Origin: CBDBIK01 sp965206145
GTDB lineage: Bacteria; Pseudomonadota; Alphaproteobacteria; TMED109
Assembly: GCA_965206145.1 (NCBI GenBank)
Contig: CBDBIK010000005.1
Location: 558,001-622,000 of the forward strand
Direction: 5' to 3'
DNA length: 64,000 nucleotides
A program made the position numbers and the translations under genes. Positions 8,092 through 16,525 of the stretch are shown here, one piece after another. The notes beneath the pieces are model-generated. The model did not search any database. It had not been told where the DNA came from and saw nothing but the letters and a program-made list of their open reading frames with translations. Every line of letters begins with the position of its first letter. The first letter of the stretch is position 1.

Positions 8092-9807
8092 ATGAGTGGC
8101 GAAACCGGCCTCTTTTCCGATGCCGAGGCTTCTTCTGAGAATGTCCAGGCGCAGTACTTGGTCTTGGCCCGAAAATACCGTCCCACCGTTTTCGAGGATC
8201 TGCTCGGTCAGGACGTGCTGGTGCGCACGCTTACCAATGCCTTCGGGCAGGGCCGCATCGCTCACGCTTTCCTGTTCGTGGGGGTGCGAGGCGTAGGCAA
8301 GACAACCGCGGCCCGCATCGTTGCTCGGGGCCTCAATTGCATGGCGAGCAGCGGGCCGACGGTGCGCCCCTGCGGGGAGTGCGATTCCTGCAAGGCCGCC
8401 CTTGTCGATCGGCACCTCGACATCCTCGAGATTGATGCCGCCAGTCACACGGGCGTGGACGACGTGCGTGAGATTACCGATGCTGGCCGCTATCGCCCTA
8501 GCATGGGTCGCTACAAGGTCTACATCGTGGACGAGGTTCACATGTTGTCGACCTCGGCGTTCAATGCGTTGCTCAAGACTCTTGAGGAGCCGCCTGAGCA
8601 CCTCATTTTCATCTTTTGCACCACCGAATTTCGCAAAGTACCAGTTACGGTGCTTTCGCGCTGTCAACGTTTCGACCTGCCGCGAATTCCCCACGCGACA
8701 CTCGTTGAGCATTACGGCAGAGTCGCAAAGGCCGAAGAAGCGATGGCCGATGATGAGGCACTCGCGATGATTGCCCGTGCGGCCGACGGCTCGGTCCGGG
8801 ACGGTCTCTCGATCCTTGACCAGGCGATCAGCTACCAGGCAGGTTCGGTGACGGCGGAAGCGACGCGGGAGATGCTGGGGCTTGCTGACCGTTCCGGAAT
8901 TCTGGACCTGTTTGGGCTACTCATGGTCGGCAAAACAGCCTCCGCGCTTGCCCGCCTGGAGGAGCTTTTTGATGCAGGTGCCGACCCGTTGGTGGTCCTT
9001 GAGGATTTGCTCGGAGTCGCGCACCGGCTCTCCCGAATCAAGGCGGGTCCGGAGGGGGCGAACGCTCCGAAAATTTCGGATTCGGAAGCTGCGCGGGCAA
9101 AGGAAATAGCGGAAAAACTTTCTGTACCAACGCTGGGGAGGGCCTGGCAGATGCTTCTCAAAGTGCTCGACGAGGCCCGCCAGGCTCCCGATGCACGCTC
9201 GGCCGCCGAAATGGGGATGATTCGTCTCTGCCATGTCGCTGATCTTCCTGATCCCGCCGCACTCGTTCGTCAACTCGCCGACACTGGCACGAAAACACCA
9301 ACGACCGGGGCAGCATTTGCAGGAACGCCTCCTTCTACCGCTCTTGATGCGCCCGAGCCCGCTCGTCCCCGCGCGGCGGGAGCGCAGGTGGCTGCAGCCA
9401 CGCAAGTCGCCTCGCCGGACACGGATATCAAGACGTTCGAGGATCTTTTGGCATATCTGGGCGAGCGCCGTGAGACCGTGCTCCAGCACGCTCTGGAGAA
9501 CTACATTCATCTGGTGGATTTCATGTCGGGGCACATCAAGATCCGGCCTGCCAAAAACGCTCCCAGGGGATTTGTGAATGATCTGTCGTCTCGTCTTCGA
9601 GAGAAGACGGGAATGCGGTGGATCATCTCCATCGTCAAGGAAGGCGGTGCGCCGCCGGTGCGCGAACAGAGGCGACAGGCCGAGGAGAAAAGAAAGCAGG
9701 CGTTTTTGGACGGGTCCAGGTTGGCGACCATGCGCAAGGTGTTTCCTAAGGCACAGCTGAAGGGGATCCGGCCCACGGGGGCGACTCTGAAGGAATTGGA
9801 TCCGTGA
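8092..9807 (+). CDS. dnaX: DNA polymerase III subunit tau/gamma
   Basis: This is the clamp-loader ATPase that links the replicative polymerases. The 571-aa product has Walker A GVRGVGKT at residues 64-71, a zinc module with Cys 83, 94, 97 and 100, Walker B DEVHML and the SRC sensor motif (LSRCQRF). After about residue 375 comes a Pro/Ala-rich linker and a C-terminal tau-like domain. No obvious slippery A/T heptamer was seen, so only full-length tau is supported by sequence. The stop overlaps the ybaB start by 4 nt; dnaX-ybaB-recR is a standard cluster. Confidence 0.95.
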   Translation: MSGETGLFSDAEASSENVQAQYLVLARKYRPTVFEDLLGQDVLVRTLTNAFGQGRIAHAFLFVGVRGVGKTTAARIVARGLNCMASSGPTVRPCGECDSCKAALVDRHLDILEIDAASHTGVDDVREITDAGRYRPSMGRYKVYIVDEVHMLSTSAFNALLKTLEEPPEHLIFIFCTTEFRKVPVTVLSRCQRFDLPRIPHATLVEHYGRVAKAEEAMADDEALAMIARAADGSVRDGLSILDQAISYQAGSVTAEATREMLGLADRSGILDLFGLLMVGKTASALARLEELFDAGADPLVVLEDLLGVAHRLSRIKAGPEGANAPKISDSEAARAKEIAEKLSVPTLGRAWQMLLKVLDEARQAPDARSAAEMGMIRLCHVADLPDPAALVRQLADTGTKTPTTGAAFAGTPPSTALDAPEPARPRAAGAQVAAATQVASPDTDIKTFEDLLAYLGERRETVLQHALENYIHLVDFMSGHIKIRPAKNAPRGFVNDLSSRLREKTGMRWIISIVKEGGAPPVREQRRQAEEKRKQAFLDGSRLATMRKVFPKAQLKGIRPTGATLKELDP

Positions 9808-10118
9808 ACTTCTCCGAATTGATCAAGACCGCGGGCGATCTGCAAGCTCGCGCCGAGAGGGCGAAGAAGCGACTTTCGGAGATGGAGGTGACGGGAGAGG
9901 CCGGTGGCGGGTTGGTCAAGGTTCGTATGGATGGCTCCGGAAAAGTGAAAAGGGTGAAGATCGATCCCTCGCTCACATCTGATCTCGCGATGATGGAAGA
10001 TCTCGTGGTCACGGCGATTTTCAACGCCCAGGGCAAGGCTGAGCAGGTTTCGCAGGACGCGATGCGCGAGGCGTTGGGCGGTCTTTCCCTTCCTCCAGGC
10101 GTCAAGTTTCCTTTCTGA
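9804..10118 (+). CDS. ybaB: YbaB/EbfC nucleoid-associated protein
   Basis: A small (104 aa) DNA-binding protein of the YbaB/EbfC family, which forms dimers that coat DNA and usually lies between dnaX and recR. Conserved features are an N-terminal helix with LIKTAGDLQARAE, then VTGEAGGGLVKVRMDGSGKVKRVKIDP and a C-terminal PPGVKFPF. It starts with GTG overlapping the dnaX TGA, implying translational coupling. Confidence 0.93.
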   Translation: MNFSELIKTAGDLQARAERAKKRLSEMEVTGEAGGGLVKVRMDGSGKVKRVKIDPSLTSDLAMMEDLVVTAIFNAQGKAEQVSQDAMREALGGLSLPPGVKFPF

Positions 10119-10125
10119 GGCAGAA

Positions 10126-10779
10126 ATGGCGTCTTCCCCCATAAAAACCTTGGCCGAACGGCTTGCTCGTCTTCCGGGGCTTGGGCCTCGTTCGGCGCGC
10201 CGGGTCGCACTCCATCTCCTGAAGCGCAGAACAACCGAACTTCCCGCCGTTATCGAAGCACTCAGAACGGCGGCCGAAAGCGTGTGCTTGTGCAGCCAGT
10301 GCAACAGCCTCGACACGACGGATCCGTGCGGCATCTGTACTGATCCCGACCGGGGAACGAGGGAGATTTGCGTCGTCGAGGACGTGGCCGATGTCTGGGC
10401 CCTTGAGCGGGCCAGTGAATTTTCGGGTCGCTACCACGTGCTGGGCGGGACGCTGAGCGCGATCGATGGCGTTGGTCCCGATGACTTGACGATTCCCTCG
10501 CTGGTGTCGCGCGTCACTGGCGATGGCGTACGCGAAGTGATTCTCGCCCTGCCGACGACGGTCGAAGGGCAGACCACGGCTCACTATGTCGCGGAGCGTC
10601 TGGCCGATGCGAAAGTCGCGATCACGCGGCTTGCACAAGGAGTCCCCTTCGGGGGAGAGCTTGATTATCTGGACGAGGGAACGCTGGGAGCCGCGATCCG
10701 TGCGCGTCGTGGCATCGAAGACGACTTGATCCCTCCTTTAACCCTTTCTATGCCCGAAAGTTCGGAGGACCGGGATTAA
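10126..10779 (+). CDS. recR: recombination mediator RecR
   Basis: RecR works with RecO and RecF to load RecA on gapped DNA. The 217-aa protein has the helix-hairpin-helix LPGLGPRSARRVALHLL, the zinc finger CLCSQCN...CGIC, and the Toprim domain (ICVVEDVADVWALE; LALPTTVEGQTTAHYV). It begins 7 nt after ybaB, and its end appears to overlap the start of hemE. Confidence 0.95.
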   Translation: MASSPIKTLAERLARLPGLGPRSARRVALHLLKRRTTELPAVIEALRTAAESVCLCSQCNSLDTTDPCGICTDPDRGTREICVVEDVADVWALERASEFSGRYHVLGGTLSAIDGVGPDDLTIPSLVSRVTGDGVREVILALPTTVEGQTTAHYVAERLADAKVAITRLAQGVPFGGELDYLDEGTLGAAIRARRGIEDDLIPPLTLSMPESSEDRD

Positions 10780-11827
10780 CACTTCTTCCTCCCGGTCTGG
10801 ATCCGGTCTTCTGAGAGTTCTTTCCGGGGAGACGGTTTCGCCACCGCCGATCTGGCTCATGCGTCAGGCGGGCCGCTACCTTCCGGAATTTCGGGATCTT
10901 CGGAAACGGACGGGATCATTTCTTGATTTGTGCGGCAACCCGGAAGCCTCCGCCGAGGCGACCTTGCAGCCGCTCAAGCGTTTCCCGCTTGATGCGGCAA
11001 TCGTGTTCTCCGACATCCTTGTCGTCTTGCAAGCGTTGGGGCTTCCGGTCGACTTTGTGGAGGGGAGCGGGCCGGTGGTGGGACGACTTTCAGGGCCGAA
11101 TGCGATCCGGGGATTGCCAAGGGACATTGATGAAATCCCCCTTGAACCGGTCAGGCGGACGCTTGCCATGGTGCGCGCAGAATTGCCAGCATCGGTTGCC
11201 GTTCTTGGCTTCGCAGGTGCCCCGTGGACGCTCGCTGCCTATGCGGTCGAGGGCGGGACGAGCAGAAACTTCCGACGGGTTCTGGATCTCGCTAGCACTG
11301 ATGAGGACGCTTTTTCTTTTCTCATTGGGCGTCTTGCGGTCGTAGTGGCGGACCATCTTCTTGCTCAGCTCGAGGCAGGAGCCGATGCGGTGCAAATCTT
11401 CGACAGCCATGCGGGTGTTTTGGACGACGAGGGTTTCCGTCGCTGGTCGGTTGCGCCGGTGCGGGCGGTGGTGGAACGGGTACGGGCACGATGTCCCGAT
11501 GCTCGAATCATCGGCTTTCCGCGTGGTGCGGGCGCCGGCTACAAAATGTTTTCTCTCGAAACGGGGGTGAGCGCAGTCTCGGTGGATCAGCATATTGCAC
11601 CGGACAAGATCGCCGAGAATCTCCAGAAACACCTTCCCGTGCAGGGCAATCTTGATCCCGCTCGACTAGTGGAGGGGGGCGAGATTATGCGGAATGCCGT
11701 GCAGGAAATCGTGACGTCTTTGGGCAAGGGATCGTTGATATTCAATCTTGGCCACGGTGTTGTGCCTGAGACACCGCCGGAACATGTCTCCGAACTTGTC
11801 GATCTGGTACACGGAATCAGTGGATGA
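10775..11827 (+). CDS. hemE: uroporphyrinogen decarboxylase, probable ATT start
   Basis: HemE decarboxylates uroporphyrinogen III to coproporphyrinogen III. The signature RQAGRYLPEFR and the later IGFPRGAG and NLGHGV are clear. The first ATG (10859) lies inside the conserved N-terminal block, after LRVLSGE..PPIWL, so translation must begin upstream where the frame has no ATG, GTG or TTG before the recR overlap. An ATT at 10775 stands 6 nt after GGAGG and overlaps the recR stop, giving 350 aa, a normal length. A CTG at 10811 is the alternative but has no visible Shine-Dalgarno site. Function is certain; the start codon is inferred. Confidence 0.9.
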   Translation: MNTSSSRSGSGLLRVLSGETVSPPPIWLMRQAGRYLPEFRDLRKRTGSFLDLCGNPEASAEATLQPLKRFPLDAAIVFSDILVVLQALGLPVDFVEGSGPVVGRLSGPNAIRGLPRDIDEIPLEPVRRTLAMVRAELPASVAVLGFAGAPWTLAAYAVEGGTSRNFRRVLDLASTDEDAFSFLIGRLAVVVADHLLAQLEAGADAVQIFDSHAGVLDDEGFRRWSVAPVRAVVERVRARCPDARIIGFPRGAGAGYKMFSLETGVSAVSVDQHIAPDKIAENLQKHLPVQGNLDPARLVEGGEIMRNAVQEIVTSLGKGSLIFNLGHGVVPETPPEHVSELVDLVHGISG

Positions 11828-12840
11828 GACGCGCCGTCGTTCTTTTCAATCTTGGCGGCCCGGATAACCCGGATGCGATCCGCCCGTTTCTCGAAAACCT
11901 TTTTGGCGATCCTGCGATTCTTCGGATTCCCCGTTTTCTTCGAGGGCTCCTTGCCCGCTTGATCGCACGGAAAAGGACACCGAAAGCGATGAAAATTTAT
12001 GCCCGTTTAGGCGGTGCTTCGCCGCTTCTTCCCCAGACCAAAAGTCAGGCGGCGGCGCTTGAGACGGAACTCAGTCGCGATGAGGGCACAGAGACGAAGG
12101 TGTTCGTTGCCATGCGCCACTGGCACCCGCGTGCATCCGAAGTTGTCCGGGCCGTAAAGGCGTTCGGCCCCGACGAGACGGTTCTTGTCCCGCTTTCCCC
12201 ACAGTTCTCTACCACCACGGCCGGTTCCTGGATCGCCGACTGGCGAATTGCCGCCCACGTGGAGGGGCTTTCCTGTGTTGAGAGGGCAGTGTGTTGCCAT
12301 TTTCTAGATGAGAATTTCGTAAAGGCGCATGCCGACATGATTCGCAAAACGTGTCAGGCCTCCGAGAGGCCGGTTCGCATCCTTTTTTCCGCGCACGGCC
12401 TCCCCCAGAAGATCGTCGAGGCGGGCGATCCGTATCAGTCGCATGTGGAGAGGACGGTCGCTGCGGTTGTGCGCAAACTTGACGATAAAACTTGCGATCA
12501 CGTTATCTGCTACCAATCTCGCGTGGGACCCCTGCGCTGGCTTGGGCCATCGACGCTGGATGCGGTCGAAGAGGCTGGCAACGAGGGTGTCAGCGTGGTG
12601 GTGGTGCCGATTTCGTTCGTTTCCGAGCACGTAGAGACGTTGGTGGAACTTGATGAAGAGGTGCGCGAGGCAGCACTTAGAGCAGGTGTTCCTAGTTATG
12701 CACGCGTGCCCGCTCTGGGGGTTCACCCGCTCTATATTCGCGCGCTCGCAGGCCTGGTGAAGGGTGCGGTTGCAGGCACGGGTCCCCCAGGCGGGAAGAG
12801 GCTCTGTTCTCATAAATTCCGGGACTGCCCTGTTTCATGA
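11824..12840 (+). CDS. hemH: ferrochelatase
   Basis: HemH inserts Fe2+ into protoporphyrin IX, the last haem step. The 338-aa protein opens with VVLFNLGGPDNPDAIRPFL and carries the active-site segment SAHGLPQKIVEAGDPY with the catalytic His, plus QSRVGPLRWLGPST and PISFVSEHVETL. It overlaps hemE by 4 nt (ATGA) and hemJ by 4 nt, so hemE-hemH-hemJ should be translated as a coupled set. The family C terminus is slightly extended and contains two Cys (LCSHKFRDC); whether they bind a cluster is unknown. Confidence 0.95.
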   Translation: MRRAVVLFNLGGPDNPDAIRPFLENLFGDPAILRIPRFLRGLLARLIARKRTPKAMKIYARLGGASPLLPQTKSQAAALETELSRDEGTETKVFVAMRHWHPRASEVVRAVKAFGPDETVLVPLSPQFSTTTAGSWIADWRIAAHVEGLSCVERAVCCHFLDENFVKAHADMIRKTCQASERPVRILFSAHGLPQKIVEAGDPYQSHVERTVAAVVRKLDDKTCDHVICYQSRVGPLRWLGPSTLDAVEEAGNEGVSVVVVPISFVSEHVETLVELDEEVREAALRAGVPSYARVPALGVHPLYIRALAGLVKGAVAGTGPPGGKRLCSHKFRDCPVS

Positions 12841-13280
12841 GTGGCGACGTGTTTCTCTGGGTGAAGGTCTTCCACGTATTTGCGGCGATTGCTTGGATGG
12901 CCGGACTTTTCTATCTGCCCCGGCTTTTCGTCTATCACGCCTCTTCGACTCCGGGCAGCGAGCAATCCGAAACGTTTAAGCTCATGGAGCTTCGTCTTGC
13001 GCGGGCAATCATGCTGCCGGCAGTGGTCGTGACTTGGATTTTTGGCCTGGTGCTGGTTTTTTACCCCGACAGCTCCGTGTATCCCATCGAGGGATGGTTT
13101 GCCCTTAAAGGTGCAGCAGTGGTTGCATTGACCCTCTACCACGTGTTCTTGGAGAGGACACTTGGCCTGTTTGTCGCGGGTCGCAATGTGCGTTCTCCCC
13201 GGTATTGGAAGATTGTCAACGAAGTTCCGACACTCCTTCTTCTTGTGGTTCTCGTCGCAGTCATCGTTCGACCGTTCTGA
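12837..13280 (+). CDS. hemJ: protoporphyrinogen IX oxidase HemJ
   Basis: A 147-aa integral membrane protein with four hydrophobic helices (about residues 7-30, 55-77, 84-108, 124-145). WVKVFHVFAAIAWMAGLFYLPRLFVYH near the N terminus and WFALKGAAVV later contain the conserved His/Arg/Lys residues of HemJ, which oxidises protoporphyrinogen IX where HemG/HemY are absent. Overlap with hemH and placement before rho are the classic alphaproteobacterial arrangement. Confidence 0.92.
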   Translation: MSGDVFLWVKVFHVFAAIAWMAGLFYLPRLFVYHASSTPGSEQSETFKLMELRLARAIMLPAVVVTWIFGLVLVFYPDSSVYPIEGWFALKGAAVVALTLYHVFLERTLGLFVAGRNVRSPRYWKIVNEVPTLLLLVVLVAVIVRPF

Positions 13281-13484
13281 ACAACAACCGGGCCGGTTGA
13301 CTCGGGTTTCGGGCCGGACTAGCGTTGGGGGAAGCGGTGCCCTTCCCCACGGGGCGAGGTGTTGGCCCGGTTACGGGTTTTTGCTGCGAACTTTCGAGGA
13401 CATTCCGGCGAGCTTGGCTGTGTTACGGCCGGGAGATGCCCGGGGAACGTTCCCCGCATATTTTCAATTCACGGACCCGAGGCC
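13281..13484 (+). promoter_or_regulatory. rho 5' leader with perfect palindrome
   Basis: The 204 bp between hemJ and rho hold no supported gene. A 16-bp perfect palindrome, CGGGGAACGTTCCCCG at 13441-13456, lies about 30 bp before the rho ATG and is followed by an A/T-rich stretch. It could fold as an RNA hairpin or bind a dimeric regulator. Rho genes are often autoregulated through their leader, so a role in rho attenuation is possible but inferred. Confidence 0.4.
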
Positions 13485-14741
13485 ATGCACCTCCAGGAAC
13501 TCAAGCAAAAATCCCCCGCCGATTTACTGGCCTTAGCCGAGGAAGAAGGCGTTGAGAACGCTGGTAGCCTTCGTAAGCAGGACATCATGTACGCGGTCCT
13601 GCGCTCCCTTGCCGATAAGGATGTTCCCATTTCCGGCGGCGGGGTCATCGAAGTGGCGCAGGACGGTTTCGGCTTTTTACGCTCGCCGGAATCGAACTAC
13701 CTTCCCGGTTCCGACGATATTTATGTCTCACCTGCACAGATCAAGCGTCTGGGCCTACGCACCGGCGACACGGTGGAAGGTGAGGTTAGCCAACCCGAGG
13801 AAGATGAGCGCTATTTCTCGCTTCTCAAGCCGGGACTGGTCAATTTCAAGAAACCTGATGAGGCACGTCATAGGGTTAATTTCGACAATCTTACGCCGCT
13901 CTACCCCGACCAGCAGATCCGCCTTGAGGGCGAGAATGACGAGCGTGGGGACAAATCGTGTCGGGTGATCGAGCTGGTTGCCCCCTTGGGTAAGGGTCAG
14001 CGTGGCCTTATCGTTGCCCCGCCCCGCACGGGCAAGACCGTCATCCTTCAGAACATTGCCCATTCGATCGAGGCGAACCATCCTGAAATCTTCCTGATCG
14101 TCCTTCTCATCGATGAACGCCCCGAGGAGGTCACCGACATGCGCCGCTCGGTCAAGGGCGAAGTGATCAGTTCCACGTTCGATGAACCGGCGACGCGGCA
14201 CGTTCAGGTGACGGAAATGGTGAGCCGCAAGGCGAAGCGGCTCGTCGAGCAGGGTATGGACGTGGTGATCCTTCTGGATTCGATCACCCGGCTTGCACGT
14301 GCCTACAACACGGTCGTCCCTAGCTCAGGCAAGGTGCTGACCGGTGGCGTTGACTCCAACGCGCTTCAGCGTCCGAAGCGTTTCTTCGGCGCGGCGCGGA
14401 ACATCGAAGCAGGTGGATCGCTCACGATCATTGCGACCGCACTCATTGAGACAGGGTCCAGGATGGATGAGGTAATTTTCGAGGAATTCAAGGGAACTGG
14501 AAACTCGGAGATTGTTCTCGACCGCAAGTTGGCCGACAAGCGGGTATTCCCCGCCATCGACATCCCGAAATCGGGCACGCGCAAGGAAGAGCTTCTGGTC
14601 GACAAGGACGAGCTCTCGAAAATGTGGGTTCTACGCCGAATTCTCTCACCCATGGGAGCATCGGATGCGATGGAATTCCTGCTCGAAAAACTCCGCTCGA
14701 CAAAGAATAACAACGAATTTTTTGGCAGTATGAACCAGTAG
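13485..14741 (+). CDS. rho: transcription termination factor Rho
   Basis: This 418-aa hexameric RNA-dependent ATPase ends transcripts. The N-terminal domain begins MHLQELKQKSPADLL; the RNA-binding fold includes GGGVIEVAQDGFGFLRSPE; Walker A is PPRTGKTV in the GLIVAPPRTGKT stretch; Walker B and the Q/R loops follow (VVILLDSITRLARAYN; SGKVLTGGVDSNAL). The ATG at 13485 gives the standard length (E. coli 419 aa); the longer open frame upstream covers the leader. Confidence 0.96.
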   Translation: MHLQELKQKSPADLLALAEEEGVENAGSLRKQDIMYAVLRSLADKDVPISGGGVIEVAQDGFGFLRSPESNYLPGSDDIYVSPAQIKRLGLRTGDTVEGEVSQPEEDERYFSLLKPGLVNFKKPDEARHRVNFDNLTPLYPDQQIRLEGENDERGDKSCRVIELVAPLGKGQRGLIVAPPRTGKTVILQNIAHSIEANHPEIFLIVLLIDERPEEVTDMRRSVKGEVISSTFDEPATRHVQVTEMVSRKAKRLVEQGMDVVILLDSITRLARAYNTVVPSSGKVLTGGVDSNALQRPKRFFGAARNIEAGGSLTIIATALIETGSRMDEVIFEEFKGTGNSEIVLDRKLADKRVFPAIDIPKSGTRKEELLVDKDELSKMWVLRRILSPMGASDAMEFLLEKLRSTKNNNEFFGSMNQ

Positions 14742-14748
14742 AAAACCT

Positions 14749-14767
14749 CCTCCAAAGTGGAGGCTTT
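14749..14767. terminator. possible short terminator between rho and qor
   Basis: A small hairpin (CCTCC/GGAGG, 5-nt loop) lies 7 bp after the rho stop and has a short T-rich stretch on each strand (CTTTG on plus, GGTTTTC on minus). It sits between convergent genes and may serve both, but the stem is short. Confidence 0.35.
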
Positions 14768-14775
14768 GCATTGGG

Positions 14776-15753
14776 CTACGGCTGGAAGATGATCGAGCCG
14801 GTTGTTTTCCTTGCCTCGAGATCGCGGTGTGCCTGCCCGGCTTCCGAGAGCGGATAGCGATGGTTGATCTCGATCTTCACCTTCCCGGATCCGACCATCC
14901 CGAAAAGTGCATTGGCGCTGTCCACGAGATCCTGACGAGCAGCGGTGTAGGTCATGAGCGTGGGGCGCGTTAAATAATAGGAGCCCTTGGCAAGGATGCC
15001 GGGATCGATCGGGCTAACCCCTCCTGAGGATTGCCCGAAAAGTGCGACCGTACCATGCATGGCAAGACACTCGATCGATTTTTCGAAGGTGGATTTGCCG
15101 ACACTGTCGTATACGACAGGGACACCCTTACCGTCGGTGATTTCCATCACGCGATCCACCCAATTGTCTGAGGTGTAAAGAATCGGGTGGTGGCAGCCGT
15201 GCGCCTTGGCGAGGTCGGCCTTCTCCTCAGTTCCGACGGTGCCAATCACGGTTGCACCGATGGCGTTGAGCCATTGACAGGCGATGAGACCCACACCTCC
15301 GGCGGCGGCATGGAAAAGCACGGTCATACCGGGTTCGACCTTGAAAGTGCGCTGGACGAGGTACTCGACCGTCATGCCCTTGAGCATCATTGCGGCCGCT
15401 TCCTCGTCGCTCACCGAATCGGGAACCTTGACCACGCGGCCCACGGGCATGCGGCGAGCCTGGCTGTAGGCACCAACAGGAGGTGCAGCGTAGGCAATGC
15501 GATCACCCTTCTTCACCTCCGCGACGCCATCAGAGACGTCTTCGACGACACCTGCCCCTTCAAGCCCGATCGGGCAAGGCAGGTCCGGAAGAGGGTACAT
15601 GCCGGAACGCATGTAGGTGTCGATGTAGTTTAAGCCTACTGCCGTGTGGCGGACAAGGATTTCTCCTTCCTTGAGATCGCCAATGGGAGATTCCTCCCAT
15701 TTCAAAACTTCAGGTCCTCCTGTTTCGTGCATCCGCACGGCCATGTTTGTCAT
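14776..15753 (-). CDS. quinone oxidoreductase (zinc-free MDR family)
   Basis: A 325-aa NADPH:quinone reductase of the medium-chain dehydrogenase/reductase superfamily. GLNYIDTYMRSGMYPLP and GLEGAGVVEDV near the N terminus and the nucleotide-binding LFHAAAGGVGLIACQWL match the Qor/zeta-crystallin group, which lacks the catalytic zinc Cys/His set. GGAGGAAG stands before ATG 15753, and the start overlaps the stop of the dienelactone hydrolase gene, so the two form an operon. The substrate cannot be deduced. Confidence 0.88.
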   Translation of the reverse strand: MTNMAVRMHETGGPEVLKWEESPIGDLKEGEILVRHTAVGLNYIDTYMRSGMYPLPDLPCPIGLEGAGVVEDVSDGVAEVKKGDRIAYAAPPVGAYSQARRMPVGRVVKVPDSVSDEEAAAMMLKGMTVEYLVQRTFKVEPGMTVLFHAAAGGVGLIACQWLNAIGATVIGTVGTEEKADLAKAHGCHHPILYTSDNWVDRVMEITDGKGVPVVYDSVGKSTFEKSIECLAMHGTVALFGQSSGGVSPIDPGILAKGSYYLTRPTLMTYTAARQDLVDSANALFGMVGSGKVKIEINHRYPLSEAGQAHRDLEARKTTGSIIFQP

Positions 15754-16499
15754 GATTCTTCCTCCGTTTGGGGGATAGCGTTGGGTGGTGGATTGGGGAG
15801 GAGATAGCGGGAGAGATGCGTAAGTGTGAGCTTCTCGGCCGCCAGTGCTGCCTCTTGGTTGAAATGTTCGCCGCCGGGTCGAGCAAACGCGTGCTCGCAA
15901 GCCGGGTAATCGGCGATTTCTACCCTGGCGTGGCCATCGAGTGTCTCGCGGATGACCTTCTGCGCCTCGGGCGGGCAGAATTTGTCCTGGCCTGCGACAT
16001 GCAACAGCAGGGGCCCGCGAATGGCCCGAGCCTGATCGAGGGCATCCTCGATCCCGACGCCGTAGTAACCGACAGCGCATTCGATATCGAGATGACAGGC
16101 GGCGAGATAAGAAAGTTTTCCGCCGAGACAGAAGCCCAGCGTGGAAGAGGTTCCGGTGCACTCGTCACGCTCCCGGAGCCAGCGAAGCGTGATGGCGATG
16201 TCCTCAAGGCCCTTGTTCTCGTCGAAGCCCTCGTAGAGTTCGAAGGCTCGGGACATTTCTTCCTTGGTTGTGTCGGTGATCTCGACGGCGGGCTCCTGTC
16301 GCCAGAAAAGGTCGGGGATCGCTACCGCGAACCCGAACGAACAAAGCCGCTCGGCAATGGCGCGCATCGCCGGGTTGATTCCAAAAATTTCCTGGATGAC
16401 CACGACCCCCGGTGACACTTTGCCAGGCGGTGCGGTGAAGTAGACGAGAAACGGATCGCCCTCGCGTGAGGGAATCTCGAAATAGTGGGAGGGCATCAA
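15750..16499 (-). CDS. dienelactone hydrolase family protein
   Basis: A 249-aa alpha/beta hydrolase. The nucleophile elbow is GFCLGG (Cys near residue 123), as in carboxymethylenebutenolidase, with a later HVAGQDKFCPP (Asp) and a His in ACEHAFARPG completing the triad. The N terminus VVVIQEIFGINPAMRAIAERL is typical. It precedes the quinone reductase in a two-gene operon with 4-nt overlap, which suggests a role in metabolism or detoxification of small electrophilic compounds; no aromatic pathway is nearby. Confidence 0.87.
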   Translation of the reverse strand: MMPSHYFEIPSREGDPFLVYFTAPPGKVSPGVVVIQEIFGINPAMRAIAERLCSFGFAVAIPDLFWRQEPAVEITDTTKEEMSRAFELYEGFDENKGLEDIAITLRWLRERDECTGTSSTLGFCLGGKLSYLAACHLDIECAVGYYGVGIEDALDQARAIRGPLLLHVAGQDKFCPPEAQKVIRETLDGHARVEIADYPACEHAFARPGGEHFNQEAALAAEKLTLTHLSRYLLPNPPPNAIPQTEEES

Positions 16500-16525
16500 T
16501 CGCTCCGGGAGTGCCGGTTCGCACC

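Noticed and set aside
8092..9807. Programmed frameshift in dnaX to make gamma
   Set aside because: No A-rich or T-rich slippery heptamer with a following hairpin was seen at the tau/gamma boundary.
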